64,000 bases of DNA from Brachycybe producta (taxonomy: Eukaryota; Arthropoda; Diplopoda; Playtdesmida; Andrognathidae): positions 3,155,688-3,219,687 of the forward strand of contig JAUPFP010000010.1 of the NCBI GenBank assembly GCA_036925085.1, given 5' to 3'. The notes beneath the pieces are model-generated. The model was not told the DNA's origin, searched no databases, and saw only the letters and a program-made list of their open reading frames with translations. Shown piece by piece: positions 1 to 8,696 of this stretch (positions within the stretch are counted from its first letter, which is position 1; each line of letters starts with the position of its first letter). A program made the translations under genes and the position numbers.

Positions 1-539
1 ATGCGTGATTTCAAAGTTCTATTAAAACGTTCGACAACGGCAGCTTTGACTTCGTTAAAAGTGGTATAAAATCCAATCCCATTTTCTTTGAGAAAGGTCT
101 GAAAGTTCTTATTCAGGAATTCTTTACCCCTATCCGATTGAATTTTTCTCGGCTTCCTTCCATCTCGCAGAATAATTTTTGAAGCAGCGATCATTTCCTT
201 TCCAGTTTTTTGTTTTAATGGTTGAACCCAAGCATGTTTTGAAAATACATCGATACAAGTTAAAAGATAGTTGTAACCCTTATTCTCTTTTTTGTAAGAC
301 TGCATATCCACGAGATCCATCTGCCATACATCGTCTATTTTACTGACCAATGTTCTATTTCTCGTAAATGTTCTTCTCACTGGTTTATGTAAAGTGTAGA
401 CATCTTGCGTTCGTAACCAGGCTTCAATTTCACCCCGAGTAAATTTCTTTCCAGTTGCCGCATGAAGGCGGTCCACACCTCCGAAAGACCCGCTGGAGGA
501 TGGATCGTAATAAATTTTTTTGAGTTCTTTGTTTTTCAT
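1..539 (-). CDS. Polinton/adintovirus integrase (partial, runs off left edge)
   Basis: Retroviral-type DDE integrase that would insert the linear element into host DNA. I read it by translating the minus strand from the ATG at 539; 179 codons are open to the window edge with no stop. N-terminal part (residues 10-60) has the GGVDRLHAATG and QDVYTLHKPVRR signatures typical of Polinton integrases. The catalytic core follows: VWQMDLVDM (first Asp, about residue 75), IQSDRGKEF (Asp 136) and VVERFNR (Glu 170). The ATG overlaps the upstream stop as ATGA, so it is the last visible member of a chain of overlapping ORFs. The C-terminal chromodomain often found in this family lies outside the window. 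No break is seen. Family assignment is secure; whether it is active is unknown. Confidence 0.93.
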   Translation of the reverse strand, partial: MKNKELKKIYYDPSSSGSFGGVDRLHAATGKKFTRGEIEAWLRTQDVYTLHKPVRRTFTRNRTLVSKIDDVWQMDLVDMQSYKKENKGYNYLLTCIDVFSKHAWVQPLKQKTGKEMIAASKIILRDGRKPRKIQSDRGKEFLNKNFQTFLKENGIGFYTTFNEVKAAVVERFNRTLKSR

Positions 540-1150
540 GATTCTTCCCATACGGGACTGTTAGATTCTTTGGTATCTGGATGATAATCCCATCGCTTGT
601 CGTTAGCTATGAGAGATCGAGGTACGTTCATTTTTTTCAGCTCCGTGATAAATGGCTCCCATCCTGGGGGGTCGTATCTAGTTTTACTGATAACGAGATC
701 TCTAGTAAGGTCCATAATATTGGTATTCGGCACGACTTGACCATTTATCAGAAGCTGATGCGATGAATTCCAACTTAATGGCCCTCTACCATCTTTTATC
801 AAATTGAGAAGACGACCGGCCTTCTTCTGTTGTGTCTTCGGCAGTTGGTTAACTATATCGCTGATACCTGATGATTGTTTTTCTTCAATGGGACTCGAAA
901 AACCAGGGTCCTCTAATGTCACTTTCGTTACCTCTTTGGGTCTGTTCTCATAAATGGATTTATACCGGTGTTGTAATTGTCCTAGAAGTAAAACCTTATT
1001 GTAGTTATCCAAGTTTTCTTCTTCTAAAATACGCTGAATGGCCTTTTCAATGTCTCTTAGAGTACGTTGAACGGGCGTTTTATTTTCTTGTCTTTCTCGA
1101 TATTGAGCTTCCCAAGATTCAGCGGGGATGAGGATCATTTTCTCGGCCAT
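536..1150 (-). CDS. Conserved Polinton virion-associated ORF
   Basis: About 204 residues, intact. It resembles a short protein that recurs next to the integrase and ATPase in animal Polintons: an N-terminal KMILIP stretch, a charged helical region (about residues 25-75), and a C-terminal block with PLSWN, NGQVVPNTNIMDLTRD, PPGWEPFITEL and NVPRSLI. Its biochemical role is not established; its place among capsid and packaging genes suggests a virion core or assembly protein (inference). I chose the ATG at 1150 because the longer reading to 1207 would start at TTG. The start overlaps the previous ORF by 16 nt and the stop overlaps the integrase start as ATGA. Confidence 0.8.
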   Translation of the reverse strand: MAEKMILIPAESWEAQYRERQENKTPVQRTLRDIEKAIQRILEEENLDNYNKVLLLGQLQHRYKSIYENRPKEVTKVTLEDPGFSSPIEEKQSSGISDIVNQLPKTQQKKAGRLLNLIKDGRGPLSWNSSHQLLINGQVVPNTNIMDLTRDLVISKTRYDPPGWEPFITELKKMNVPRSLIANDKRWDYHPDTKESNSPVWEES

Positions 1151-1494
1151 GATGTTATTAAACCCGTTAACATCGACAATACGGGAGAAATTAACAGCGG
1201 AAGCCAACCCCCTTTTTGTTTGACGAGAAAGTTTTTCTTCGACTTTGGAGATGCTTTCGTAGTCACTAATTTATTCAGTACATGCCTATAGGGTCGTAAC
1301 TTTCTTTTTTCACGTTCACTCAGTACAATGTTAGAGTTCCCAATATTATGCGCGCAATCACACAAACACTGAATAAAATCCAAGTTGGAGTTCTTTAGAA
1401 GTTCTTTTTGAAGTCGCGGATTACTTTCCACAGCTACGTGTAATCTGTGAATGTTACGATCGAGACGTGAAGGAATTTTTTGACTTACTTTCAT
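1135..1494 (-). CDS. Small basic Polinton core protein with membrane-active tail
   Basis: 119 residues. The N-terminal two thirds are helical and basic (ERE-KRKLRPYRHVL near residues 60-73), followed by a Lys-rich linker (residues 83-93) and a hydrophobic Gly/Pro segment, GGWLPLLISPVLSMLTGLI at residues 95-113. Polintons and adintoviruses commonly carry such a protein between ATPase and integrase; it recalls adenovirus core or membrane-lytic small proteins. I infer a DNA-binding virion core protein with a membrane-active tail. ATG at 1494 overlaps the ATPase stop in an ATGA tetranucleotide, a compact viral arrangement. Intact. Confidence 0.75.
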   Translation of the reverse strand: MKVSQKIPSRLDRNIHRLHVAVESNPRLQKELLKNSNLDFIQCLCDCAHNIGNSNIVLSEREKRKLRPYRHVLNKLVTTKASPKSKKNFLVKQKGGWLPLLISPVLSMLTGLITSWPRK

Positions 1495-2327
1495 CGTTGT
1501 TTAGGTAAAAATACAGCGGTATACTCTCCCGGAAATATATTCGTTCTGAGCCTAGAATTGTCATCCGCATTCTGCGTGAGATCAATCATCAAGTAACTGT
1601 ACGGATCACGAGTACTCTGGTTAAAGGCATCGATCATAAACTTGGTGTTACCAGGATACATCTGATGAGACAAATGAGCAATTTGAGATTTGTCACGAGG
1701 GTTTTTAAAAAGAACCAGATAAGAGGCATTCAAAGAAATGGTGCGCTGATACGGGTTCTTGTCAAAAATATTTTGAGTAATAAATATAACACTTATATTT
1801 CTATGATGCGAATCGCACGTAAAGAGCTGAGAAACACCCCTATCCACATCTTGAAACAGATCGTCGAGTACAATAAGCTGGTTTCTATCGCATCTTAGAG
1901 TCTTCATGTCGGGCATTCCTTTTAGAAATGTCGCTCGAGTCCCATAAAGTGAATACCAGTCTTGATATTGAGAATAGTACCATGTTACTCTTTCCGGTGG
2001 GGGTTTAATCATTCCCCTGGCATGATCCAAAATTTTCTTAACGAAGGTTGTTTTCCCGCAATTGCTGGGACCGGCAATAATCATCCTAAACGGTGCCTTC
2101 AGTGGAATGAAGGAACCCTCTTTTTCCATGATCGATACGGAATTTTGCGGTAGTTGTATATTGGCAGGTGCTTCCGTTTTAGTAGAAATAGCGATGTTCG
2201 TTGTTTCGAGGATAAGCATAAGAGCCCCTATGCAGCCCATAACGATGTATTTTATACTCGGTTTCCTTTTTTGCGGCATCACCGTTTCCTCTATCGTTAA
2301 GCGCGATATTTCATCTTGCTCTACCAT
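1491..2327 (-). CDS. Polinton FtsK/HerA-type genome-packaging ATPase
   Basis: 278 residues, intact. A P-loop ATPase of the A32-like/adenovirus IVa2-like packaging class, expected to pump the DNA genome into capsids. Visible motifs: Walker A GPSNCGKTT (residues 86-94), Walker B QLIVLDDLF (150-158) and a TQN sensor-like motif (184-186). Unusual is an 80-residue extension before the ATPase core that contains a hydrophobic run (KYIVMGCIGALMLIL, about 26-40) resembling a transmembrane segment; most relatives I know begin close to the P-loop. It could be a genuine anchor or a fused small ORF. Start chosen at ATG 2327; no upstream in-frame ATG was found. The stop overlaps the core-protein ATG. Confidence 0.93.
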   Translation of the reverse strand: MVEQDEISRLTIEETVMPQKRKPSIKYIVMGCIGALMLILETTNIAISTKTEAPANIQLPQNSVSIMEKEGSFIPLKAPFRMIIAGPSNCGKTTFVKKILDHARGMIKPPPERVTWYYSQYQDWYSLYGTRATFLKGMPDMKTLRCDRNQLIVLDDLFQDVDRGVSQLFTCDSHHRNISVIFITQNIFDKNPYQRTISLNASYLVLFKNPRDKSQIAHLSHQMYPGNTKFMIDAFNQSTRDPYSYLMIDLTQNADDNSRLRTNIFPGEYTAVFLPKQR

Positions 2328-2371
2328 TTTAGCTTCAAGAATGTAACGAGAATGAGTACATAACGTGATAT

Positions 2372-2677
2372 TTATTCAGTATTAGTACAAGCTTTGAAAA
2401 TTTCACATCGCCACTCATATTCTAACCAATGGTCGATCAGATACAAAATTCCTTGAATGATGACGCTTCTAATCGGTTTGGCATATTCGATCCAGCGGTT
2501 TAACACAAATAAGACATTCACACTCTCGAATAAATCATTTATTTTTTTCCTTTCGTATTCCTCGGGATACATCGTACAAAAATGTGTCGGAACTTGACTT
2601 CCATCACCCGCTTTTAGGAGTTCGTCTTGATGAACACAGTCAGCACACGCTTTATTCCAACCTGGTAATTTTATCAT
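2372..2677 (-). CDS. Unknown Cys-containing Polinton ORF
   Basis: 101 residues from ATG 2677. I do not recognise it. It has a Cys cluster near the N terminus (ACADC then THFC about 24 residues on), then a mostly hydrophobic helical half (residues 50-95) with WIEYAKPIRSVIIQGILYLI. It lies 44 nt upstream of the ATPase on the same strand and so probably belongs to the same transcription unit. The reading frame stays open upstream to 2860, but that extension runs antisense over the RING ORF and looks like a shadow, so I start at 2677. Possible zinc-binding small virion or regulatory protein (speculative). Confidence 0.55.
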   Translation of the reverse strand: MIKLPGWNKACADCVHQDELLKAGDGSQVPTHFCTMYPEEYERKKINDLFESVNVLFVLNRWIEYAKPIRSVIIQGILYLIDHWLEYEWRCEIFKACTNTE

Positions 2678-2682
2678 GGTTA

Positions 2683-2853
2683 GTGAAGGGTGCACGGGTT
2701 GTATTTGACCCTTGTAAGCATCAAGCTGCCTGTAAGGCATGTACAACAACGTTATTAGAAATGGAAAGTTTTTTATGCCCAGTGTGTAGAAACCCCATTT
2801 CAAATGTAATTGATGTTTACCAGCCCTTAACAGACTTATTGCCAATTCAATGA
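2683..2853 (+). pseudogene. Truncated RING-finger ORF
   Basis: On the strand opposite the other genes of this block. It shows the second part of a C3HC4 RING: PCKHQAACKAC then CPVCR, about 35 residues, giving ligands 3 to 8 (C, H, C, C, C, C). The first Cys-x2-Cys pair is missing. The homologous frame begins just after an AG at 2682-2683, so this may be a 3' exon, or the 5' part may have been lost by recombination. RING domains of this shape end many E3 ubiquitin ligases and IAP-type apoptosis inhibitors. The stop is at 2853, with AATAAA 12 nt later. No BIR domain is visible. Confidence 0.6.
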
Positions 2854-2864
2854 ATATCATCTAA

Positions 2865-2870
2865 AATAAA
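2865..2870 (+). promoter_or_regulatory. Poly(A) signal AATAAA after the RING ORF
   Basis: Perfect AATAAA 12 nt past the RING stop codon, just before the hairpin at 2895. Supports the plus-strand RING frame being (or having been) the 3' end of a transcript. Confidence 0.5.
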
Positions 2871-2894
2871 ACCTGAAGTTCTTTTATATATTGA

Positions 2895-2980
2895 ACACTT
2901 CTGCAACAGACCTCTGCCTGCCTTGGGATACCAAGTTTGCTATCCCTAAGCAGGCAGAGGTCTGTGGAATGCAGAAGTGT
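2895..2980. repeat. 36-40 bp inverted repeat (hairpin) between convergent ORFs
   Basis: Left arm 2895-2930 and right arm 2941-2980 pair almost completely (ACACTTCTGCA...CAGACCTCTGCCTGC) around a 10-nt loop, with small bulges. It sits exactly between the 3' end of the plus-strand RING ORF and the 3' end of the minus-strand Bcl-2-like ORF. It could be a bidirectional 3' processing or termination hairpin, a viral RNA structure or a tiny MITE. Confidence 0.85.
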
Positions 2981-3036
2981 CATGAGTTATTATAAAGAAA
3001 TGAAACAATACTGCAAAAAATTTCAGCATGTAACAT

Positions 3037-3042
3037 TTTATT
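3037..3042 (-). promoter_or_regulatory. Poly(A) signal overlapping the stop codon of the Bcl-2-like ORF
   Basis: On the minus strand AATAAA overlaps the TAA stop of the Bcl-2-like ORF. Economical overlap of this kind is typical of compact viral genomes. Confidence 0.45.
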
Positions 3043-3514
3043 GCATTCGTATTAATAAATATAACAAAGTGCTAATCATCAGTAATTGCGGAACCACATG
3101 AATAACGTTACTCGGAGTGTTGTTAGGTGTTGCGTAGACATCCTGCATCGCAGCCCATGATCCATTATCTCGAAGCCACGATGCCGATGACTTGAACACG
3201 TATTCACCAATATGCACTGCCGTTGCTTCCTCGAATCCGGATCTTGCCAGTTGGAGGACGAGTGCGTAAGTCACTATAATTTTACCGAATGATGGTGATC
3301 CTCGATAAATTTCGTCCAACAAGAAGGTTAATTCTTGGTTCAAATGTGACACAGTTTTTAAAGTTGTTGCTACGGATTCGAAAGCTTGAATATCCTTATT
3401 TCGAGCTTGTTCGGCGAGTTTCTAAATTGTTCGTGAAAAGTTGGAATTCACGGTTTCGTGCGATTGCTTGGCTATATGATACACATCAATGGCAATTTTA
3501 GTAGATTCCTGCAT
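3038..3514 (-). pseudogene. Bcl-2-like apoptosis regulator with one in-frame stop
   Basis: A 158-codon frame from ATG 3514, interrupted only by TAG at codon 31 (3422-3424). Downstream residues carry the hallmarks of the Bcl-2 family: a BH1-like segment (GSPSFGKIIVTYALVLQLA, about residues 72-90), a BH2-like WLRDNGSWAAM motif (about 113-123), and a C-terminal hydrophobic anchor (about 138-156) followed by a short basic end. Length fits small viral Bcl-2 proteins, which block mitochondrial apoptosis. It follows the Polinton genes on the same strand, and Bcl-2 homologues are reported in some adintoviruses. It could instead be a captured host fragment. The lone stop may be a recent mutation or sequencing error. 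A TATA-like run lies at 3581-3594. Confidence 0.72.
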
Positions 3515-3709
3515 GTTGAACACCTTATTTGTAAAAGCTAAGCACAACTAACATTAAAAAGTATAAAAGTGGTAGGCCTTCATATATATATATGCATAGT
3601 ATGAATTAAAGCTTCTCACCTTCTATATACAAAACAACAAAGTCGTGAAAACAAGTTTCTTTATCATCACAGTAGGTGGTATCTAGAAGTTTTAAACTTC
3701 TTTCTCTGA

Positions 3710-3916
3710 GAAGCAAAAAAAAACTGGGTCAAAGTTTTTTTTTCTTATGATGAAGCATTATAACATAGCTATGTCTCTATAGCTTATAAACTGGTTGGCC
3801 TTGTGGTGCAGAAATGACTCAATGAGAGTCTATGGGAGATTGGAATGTGGAGCTCGAAATGAGGTCACCATAGTAGTCTATGGAGAAAAGTGGTGCAGAA
3901 ATGACTTTTCCTATAC
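3710..3916. repeat. Dispersed repeat, copy 1
   Basis: Shares its order of sequence blocks with 45420-45675: AAACTGGGTCAAAG, TATAAACTGGTTGGCCTT, GAGATTGGAATGTGG, and GTGGTGCAGAAATGACTTTTC followed by CTATACTACT. Class unknown. Its right edge runs straight into the minisatellite. Confidence 0.75.
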
Positions 3917-4575
3917 TACTCACATTTACACATGTGTACACAGATTTACACACGTGTGCACATGTGTATGCACGTTTACACACGTGCGCGCATGCATATG
4001 CACATTTACACACGTGCGTGCATGCGTATGCACATTTACACATGTGCATGCATGTGTATGCACATTTACGCACATGCGCGCATGTGTACGCACATTTATG
4101 CACGTGTGCGCATGTGTATGCACATGTACATGCTTGTGTGCATGTACACTGTATACGCACATGTACACACTTGAGCGCATGTGTACGCAGATGTACACAC
4201 TTGTGCGCATGTGTATGCAGATGTACACACTTGTGCGCATGTGTATTCAGATGTACACACTTGTGCGCATGTGTACGCAGATGTACACACTTGTGCGCAT
4301 GTGTACGCAGATGTACACACTTGTGCGCATGTGTATGCAGATGTACACACTTGTGCGCATGTGTACGCACATGTACACACTTGTGCGCATGTGTACGCAC
4401 ATGTATGCACATGTACACACTTGTGCGCATGTGTATGCACATGTATGCACATGTACACACTTGTGCGCATGTGTACGCACATGTACACACTTGTGCGCAT
4501 GTGTACGCACATGTACACACATGTGCGCATGTGTATATAGATAAACACACATGTATGTACTCACGTACATGACAT
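3917..4575. repeat. 30-bp minisatellite, about 20 units
   Basis: Head-to-tail array of a 30-bp unit of the form ACTTGTGCGCATGTGTACGC plus AGATGTACAC, degenerate at the left end. It is alternating purine/pyrimidine and nearly self-complementary, so both strands look alike and Z-DNA or cruciform formation is plausible. Because the unit is a multiple of three without stops, it creates long open frames on both strands that encode only Cys/His/Thr/Tyr-rich repeats; none is a credible gene. Confidence 0.95.
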
Positions 4576-5205
4576 AGTTATGTGTGATGCACATGCGTCA
4601 TTCATTTGTAATAATATGGTTTAAAATGAAAATACGTCACATGTATTCTAATATACAAAAATAATAACAGAACAAGAGAAAAGAACACCCCTCCTAAATA
4701 ATAGAAAAGTCCCCCTTTCGAATGCTACAACTGGAAAAAGGAAGAATCTCGATTTTTTTTAAAAAAAAATTACGTTTTTAAAAAATCGAAATTTTATATA
4801 TTAAATCGCTCTAAAAAAATTTCCAGTTTCATCATCAGAATGTGTACATCATTTTAGATCTGATGACATTTTATTGTAGGTGGCCCCGTTTTCGAGTCGT
4901 TCAACCCACAATAAATTATGACTAAAAACTCAAAATTTGTTTCTAAACAATTCATAAAAAAATAACCCCTGGGTCAAATTTTCTAATTTTTTGTAAGGAC
5001 CATCATACTGACCCACGGAATGAAATAAAAAGTACTGCATGTCTTTATCTCATTCCGTTCTTGAGTTGTTCAACCCACAAAATTTGGGTTCCGGACACAG
5101 ACACACACACACAGACATCCTTTTTTGCACCTTTTCTTGCATGATCCTATATACCTCCATTGCTCTTTAGAGCAAACACTATGGGCCCCAAAAATCTCAC
5201 AGCTC
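4576..5205. other. No gene seen
   Basis: AT-rich non-coding DNA with two diverged blocks ending in GTTCAACCCACAA (about 4909 and 5066) and a short (AC)n tract near 5100. Probably old repeat debris. Confidence 0.5.
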
Positions 5206-5209
5206 TTAA

Positions 5210-5870
5210 GCCGCCATTACACTAGCAACTTTTAATGCAATAAAATGTGCAATGTGACATGCAACTTCAATGTTTATAGTGTGCAAATATGACATGCAAC
5301 TTGATAAAACTTTATTTTTAACTAGTGTGCGACTCAGTCTCGCCGATCGTTGAACAGGTTCAACTTCTGACAGACTTTTCATGTAACTTTCTGACAAACA
5401 ACCAATCAGGCCGTTTGCCAGAAATGACACACATGTTACATGTTACGAATTCCCGGTTTCATGACTTCCGCTTTATGAACTTCCTGTTAGTTGATCACAA
5501 TATGGACACAAACCAAAGGGCAGACAGTGAAGAAAATCATGTACTATTTTCACTAAGATTCACAGCAGAATCGTGTGGATGGAAAAGTCATTTTACTTTT
5601 TAGTTGCATTTTACTGGACATCCAGAATTAGAATTGAAATTTTAAAATTCAGTAAAACACGGATTAAAAGTAAAATGGCTTTCGATACCGTACGAGATTC
5701 ACCCGAATGACGCAACGCCCCTGGATATAAACGAAGTTTTGAAAACTTGATTGGCAACTAGGTTGCATAGTGTGATATAGAAGTTTATTACAAAGTTCTA
5801 GTTGCAAGTCACATCACAGGTTGCATTGCAAGTTGAATTGCATCGGAGGTTGCTATAGTGTACTACCGGC
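5210..5870. mobile_element. piggyBac-like MITE family A, copy 1
   Basis: 661 bp. TIRs begin GCCGCCATTACACTAGCAA and end TAGTGTACTACCGGC; flanks are TTAA (left) and TTTA (right). About 80 percent alike by eye to 10673-11287, with internal CTTCCTGTTAGTTGATCACAATAT in common. The short ORFs inside (5206-5603) are not conserved proteins. Confidence 0.85.
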
Positions 5871-6059
5871 TTTAGAAACTTGACCTTTAATCGTTTTAAG
5901 TATAGTAAACCCGTCGTGCAACTTGCACGAAAAGAAACGAACTAAGAGTTGTATACTGGGTTGTATGGAAGTTGCTAGTGTAATTATAGCGGCTTTAGGG
6001 GCTTCAAACAGATACAAACGCGCTACTGAACACAATGCACGTAGCTATAGCACAGGCAT
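5871..6059. mobile_element. Mixed fragment: Helitron 3' end (minus) plus a family A-type end
   Basis: Contains TAGTAAACCCGTCGTGCAACTTGCACG (5899-5925), the reverse complement of a Helitron-like 3' hairpin terminus also seen at 18970 and 30010. A second family A right end, GTTGCTAGTGTAATTATAGCGGC then TTTA, lies near 5970-5998, so copy 1 may have been duplicated or rearranged here. Confidence 0.55.
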
Positions 6060-6249
6060 TTAGAATTCAGGACGAACACAAGTTGGCTCCGCCCTTTTTA
6101 TGACGACCGGCAACTTCTAATTGGTTTGTTGTGTGGTTCGACATTGAAAAGTTCGTAGCATGCGACGTCAGACTACATAATTAACCAATTAGAAGTTGCC
6201 GGTCGTCATAAAAAGGGCGGAGCCAACTTGTGTTCGTCCCGATTTCTAA
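6060..6249. mobile_element. Palindromic MITE P1, copy 1
   Basis: About 190 bp, whole-length inverted repeat. Arms read AAGTTGGCTCCGCCCTTTTT then ATGACGACCGGCAACTTCTAATTGG, with a central TGTGGTTCGAC. Other copies: 17630, 46393 and 58762. Confidence 0.88.
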
Positions 6250-7077
6250 ATGTCTATACTAGAGTTTAAGAGAAAGTCATTACTGCTAACGGCAACAACT
6301 GAGGTTGTACCAATTACAGTAAATTGAAATTCACAAAATGTTTTTGGTGTTCTTGACTTCTAGTAGCCATAGGGCCCAAATTACATACACACACGGGCCC
6401 TTAATACACGCACACACAAACACACACAGACGCACACACCACACATCAATGTAAATGCAAATGCGATAGAAAGAACGATATAAAAATGAAGCTGAAGGAA
6501 AATATCTCTAGTAGGATAGTAAAAGTAAAAGTAAAAGAAAAAAAAAACTTACTTCCAGACGTTTATTGCTTCAAGGTTCGTATTTTTCTAAGTTGAGTCT
6601 TCTTCTGCTCCTGAGAACCTAAATGGGGAAGAAAAAAATAAAAAAATATATATAGAAAAATGAACAAAAAATACCAGAAGAAAAAATACAAAAATACAAA
6701 ATACTAGTATTATTATTCCGACATTGCATTCGTTATTTCATATTCATTGAACAAATAAAACTTACAAAACAGAAAACATACCAAACAAATTTTCTCCGTT
6801 TGGACGTTTTTTTATTGTAGATAATATCTTGACTGTATGTATTTATTCAATTCATATCTTGTACACTTGCAACATGCATAATACATGTCTATCAACACTC
6901 GTCGTAACCCCCCCCCCCCCCCCTATTTACAAGTATTTTTTATTGTTTTTTTTTTCAAAGAAGGAAATGTAATGGGTGCATTTGATAACGCCTATGTTTA
7001 CCTGCATTAATTGATAGTGGGGCACACGCGTTGCAGGAAATGTCAGTTTTTTAAAAAAAAAATAAATAATGCCTTAA
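6250..7077. other. No gene seen
   Basis: AT-rich with (GTAAAA)n near 6520 and poly(C) at 6908-6922. No protein signature. Confidence 0.5.
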
Positions 7078-7464
7078 GCCTGGAACACACACGCGGAATT
7101 CCGCTCACAAAATAATAACAGAATATTTAAATGAGACAATTTTCTATAAAAAGTGAACGGAAAATTCATTAAAAACGAGTTGAACAAAGCTCAACTTTTT
7201 TCGTTCTCAAAATATTCCGTTCAAATTCCCACCAATCAGAAAGAAGCATGACGTGACATGACAAAAAAGCAAATTGGAATCCATTTTGGCAATAGATCTA
7301 AATATAATGTTTCTTTTCTTGTTCAATAGAGGGTGCCCACAACTTTCCTCATTACTTTTTCTGTTTCTATGTGTGAACAACAGAGATACAGAAAAAAAAT
7401 GACTTTTTTTTCCCTTTTCCTATTTTCTTTTTCCTTGGCGGAATTCCGCGTGTGTGTTCCAGGC
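7078..7464. mobile_element. piggyBac-like MITE family B, copy 1
   Basis: 387 bp with near-perfect 27-bp TIRs: GCCTGGAACACACACGCGGA then ATTCCGC, inverted at the right end. Flanked by TTAA and TTAC. Interior holds the palindrome GTTGAACAAAGCTCAACTTTTT. Confidence 0.88.
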
Positions 7465-7468
7465 TTAC

Positions 7469-7725
7469 AAGCATGGGACACACACGCGGAATTCCGCTCA
7501 GAAAAAAAAAATCACAACAGAATATTTAAATGAGAAAAAATTTCCATAAAAAGTGAACGGAAAATATTCATTAAAAATGAAGAGTTGAACAAAAGCTCAA
7601 CTTTTTTCCGTTCTCAAAATATTCCGTTTAAATTCCCAACAATCAGAAAGAAGCGCATGTGACATTACAAAAAAAGCAAATTGGAATCCATTTTGGTAAT
7701 AAATATTCAAATAGCAAATATGCAC
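7469..7725. mobile_element. piggyBac-like MITE family B, truncated copy 2
   Basis: Begins GGGACACACACGCGGAATTC directly after copy 1 and follows the same internal sequence for about 250 bp, then loses similarity; no right TIR. Two same-orientation copies side by side. Confidence 0.8.
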
Positions 7726-8687
7726 TGCAATAGCATACTTTAAAACGTTTCGAAATGCACCCAGTTTCTTTCAAAACCACCTCAACAAGAAAAAAAATTC
7801 GAGTAAGTAACATAAGGACAGAACTTTATTTTGTTGTCAAAGTGTCAAATGTTCTCTTTACTGATTCTCCTTACTTAAATATGTCACGACAGTAAACTTT
7901 AATAAAGAATGTATTAAGTAATCAAGCGTACAAGAAGAATGTATAGATGACATAATATGATCGTTGAAAGGTGCCCCCCCCCCTCCCACAAGTAGGGCCT
8001 ACTACAGCATGACAAAATTATCCATGTTATCTATCATTTATCGACAGTTTCCTATCTCTGTATCAACTATCCATCAGCATCATTGACAACCTGTGTCAAT
8101 TTGCCTCAGTGAACCACAACCAGCAGCACATGTATTTTAGTTGTCAAAAAGCGATAAACTCACATCAAAGTCAGAAGTAAAAGGATTAAAGAGATAAACA
8201 AGTCACATTTTTTTCATCTTTCTTATCAGTTAAATTAGGGATTAAACATGCAGTACGTTTATTTTCAGGTATAGGACCTATGGTGCCATGGTTAGCTACG
8301 AGAGAGTAAAACCACCAATAAGCCCAATAGTCAAAGGTTCAACTAAGGTGGCTCAATAGAAAACTATTTTGTTTTTAGAGTGTTAAATTTTGGGTATTTC
8401 ATTTTTACATCTGACATGATGCATTTAGATGCCCCTCAGAGCCCATGATGACCCCCAAAGCACACGATGCGCCCAGGGCACACAAAACTTAAAAAAAGCC
8501 CGAGATGTCCAGAACTCATCATGCCAGCCCGTGATACCCTCAGGACCACGATGACCCCAGAGCCCAAAAGGCCCATAACACCTTTAAGTTCCCAATTCTC
8601 CACTTACCTAAGTCCATTTTTCTTTCTCCTCTCTCTCCCTCCCTCCCCTTTTCCCTCTCTGTCTTCTTCTCTCCATCTATCTTCCCA
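7726..8687. other. No gene seen
   Basis: Non-coding. Includes poly(C) at 7975 and, at 8415-8590, a simple pattern of CCCAGAGCCCA/CACGATGACCCC that resembles a decayed short tandem repeat. Confidence 0.45.
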
Positions 8688-8696
8688 TTGGCCTCT

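Noticed and set aside
2584-2682. N-terminal part of the plus-strand RING frame
   Set aside because: Antisense to the Cys-containing Polinton ORF and without RING ligands; similarity starts only at about 2683.
2678-2860. N-terminal extension of the minus-strand Cys ORF
   Set aside because: It is the antisense shadow of the RING domain and starts from a non-ATG-supported context.
3795-4594. Long open frames on both strands rich in Cys, His, Thr and Tyr
   Set aside because: They exist only because the 30-bp minisatellite unit is a multiple of three without stop codons in several frames.
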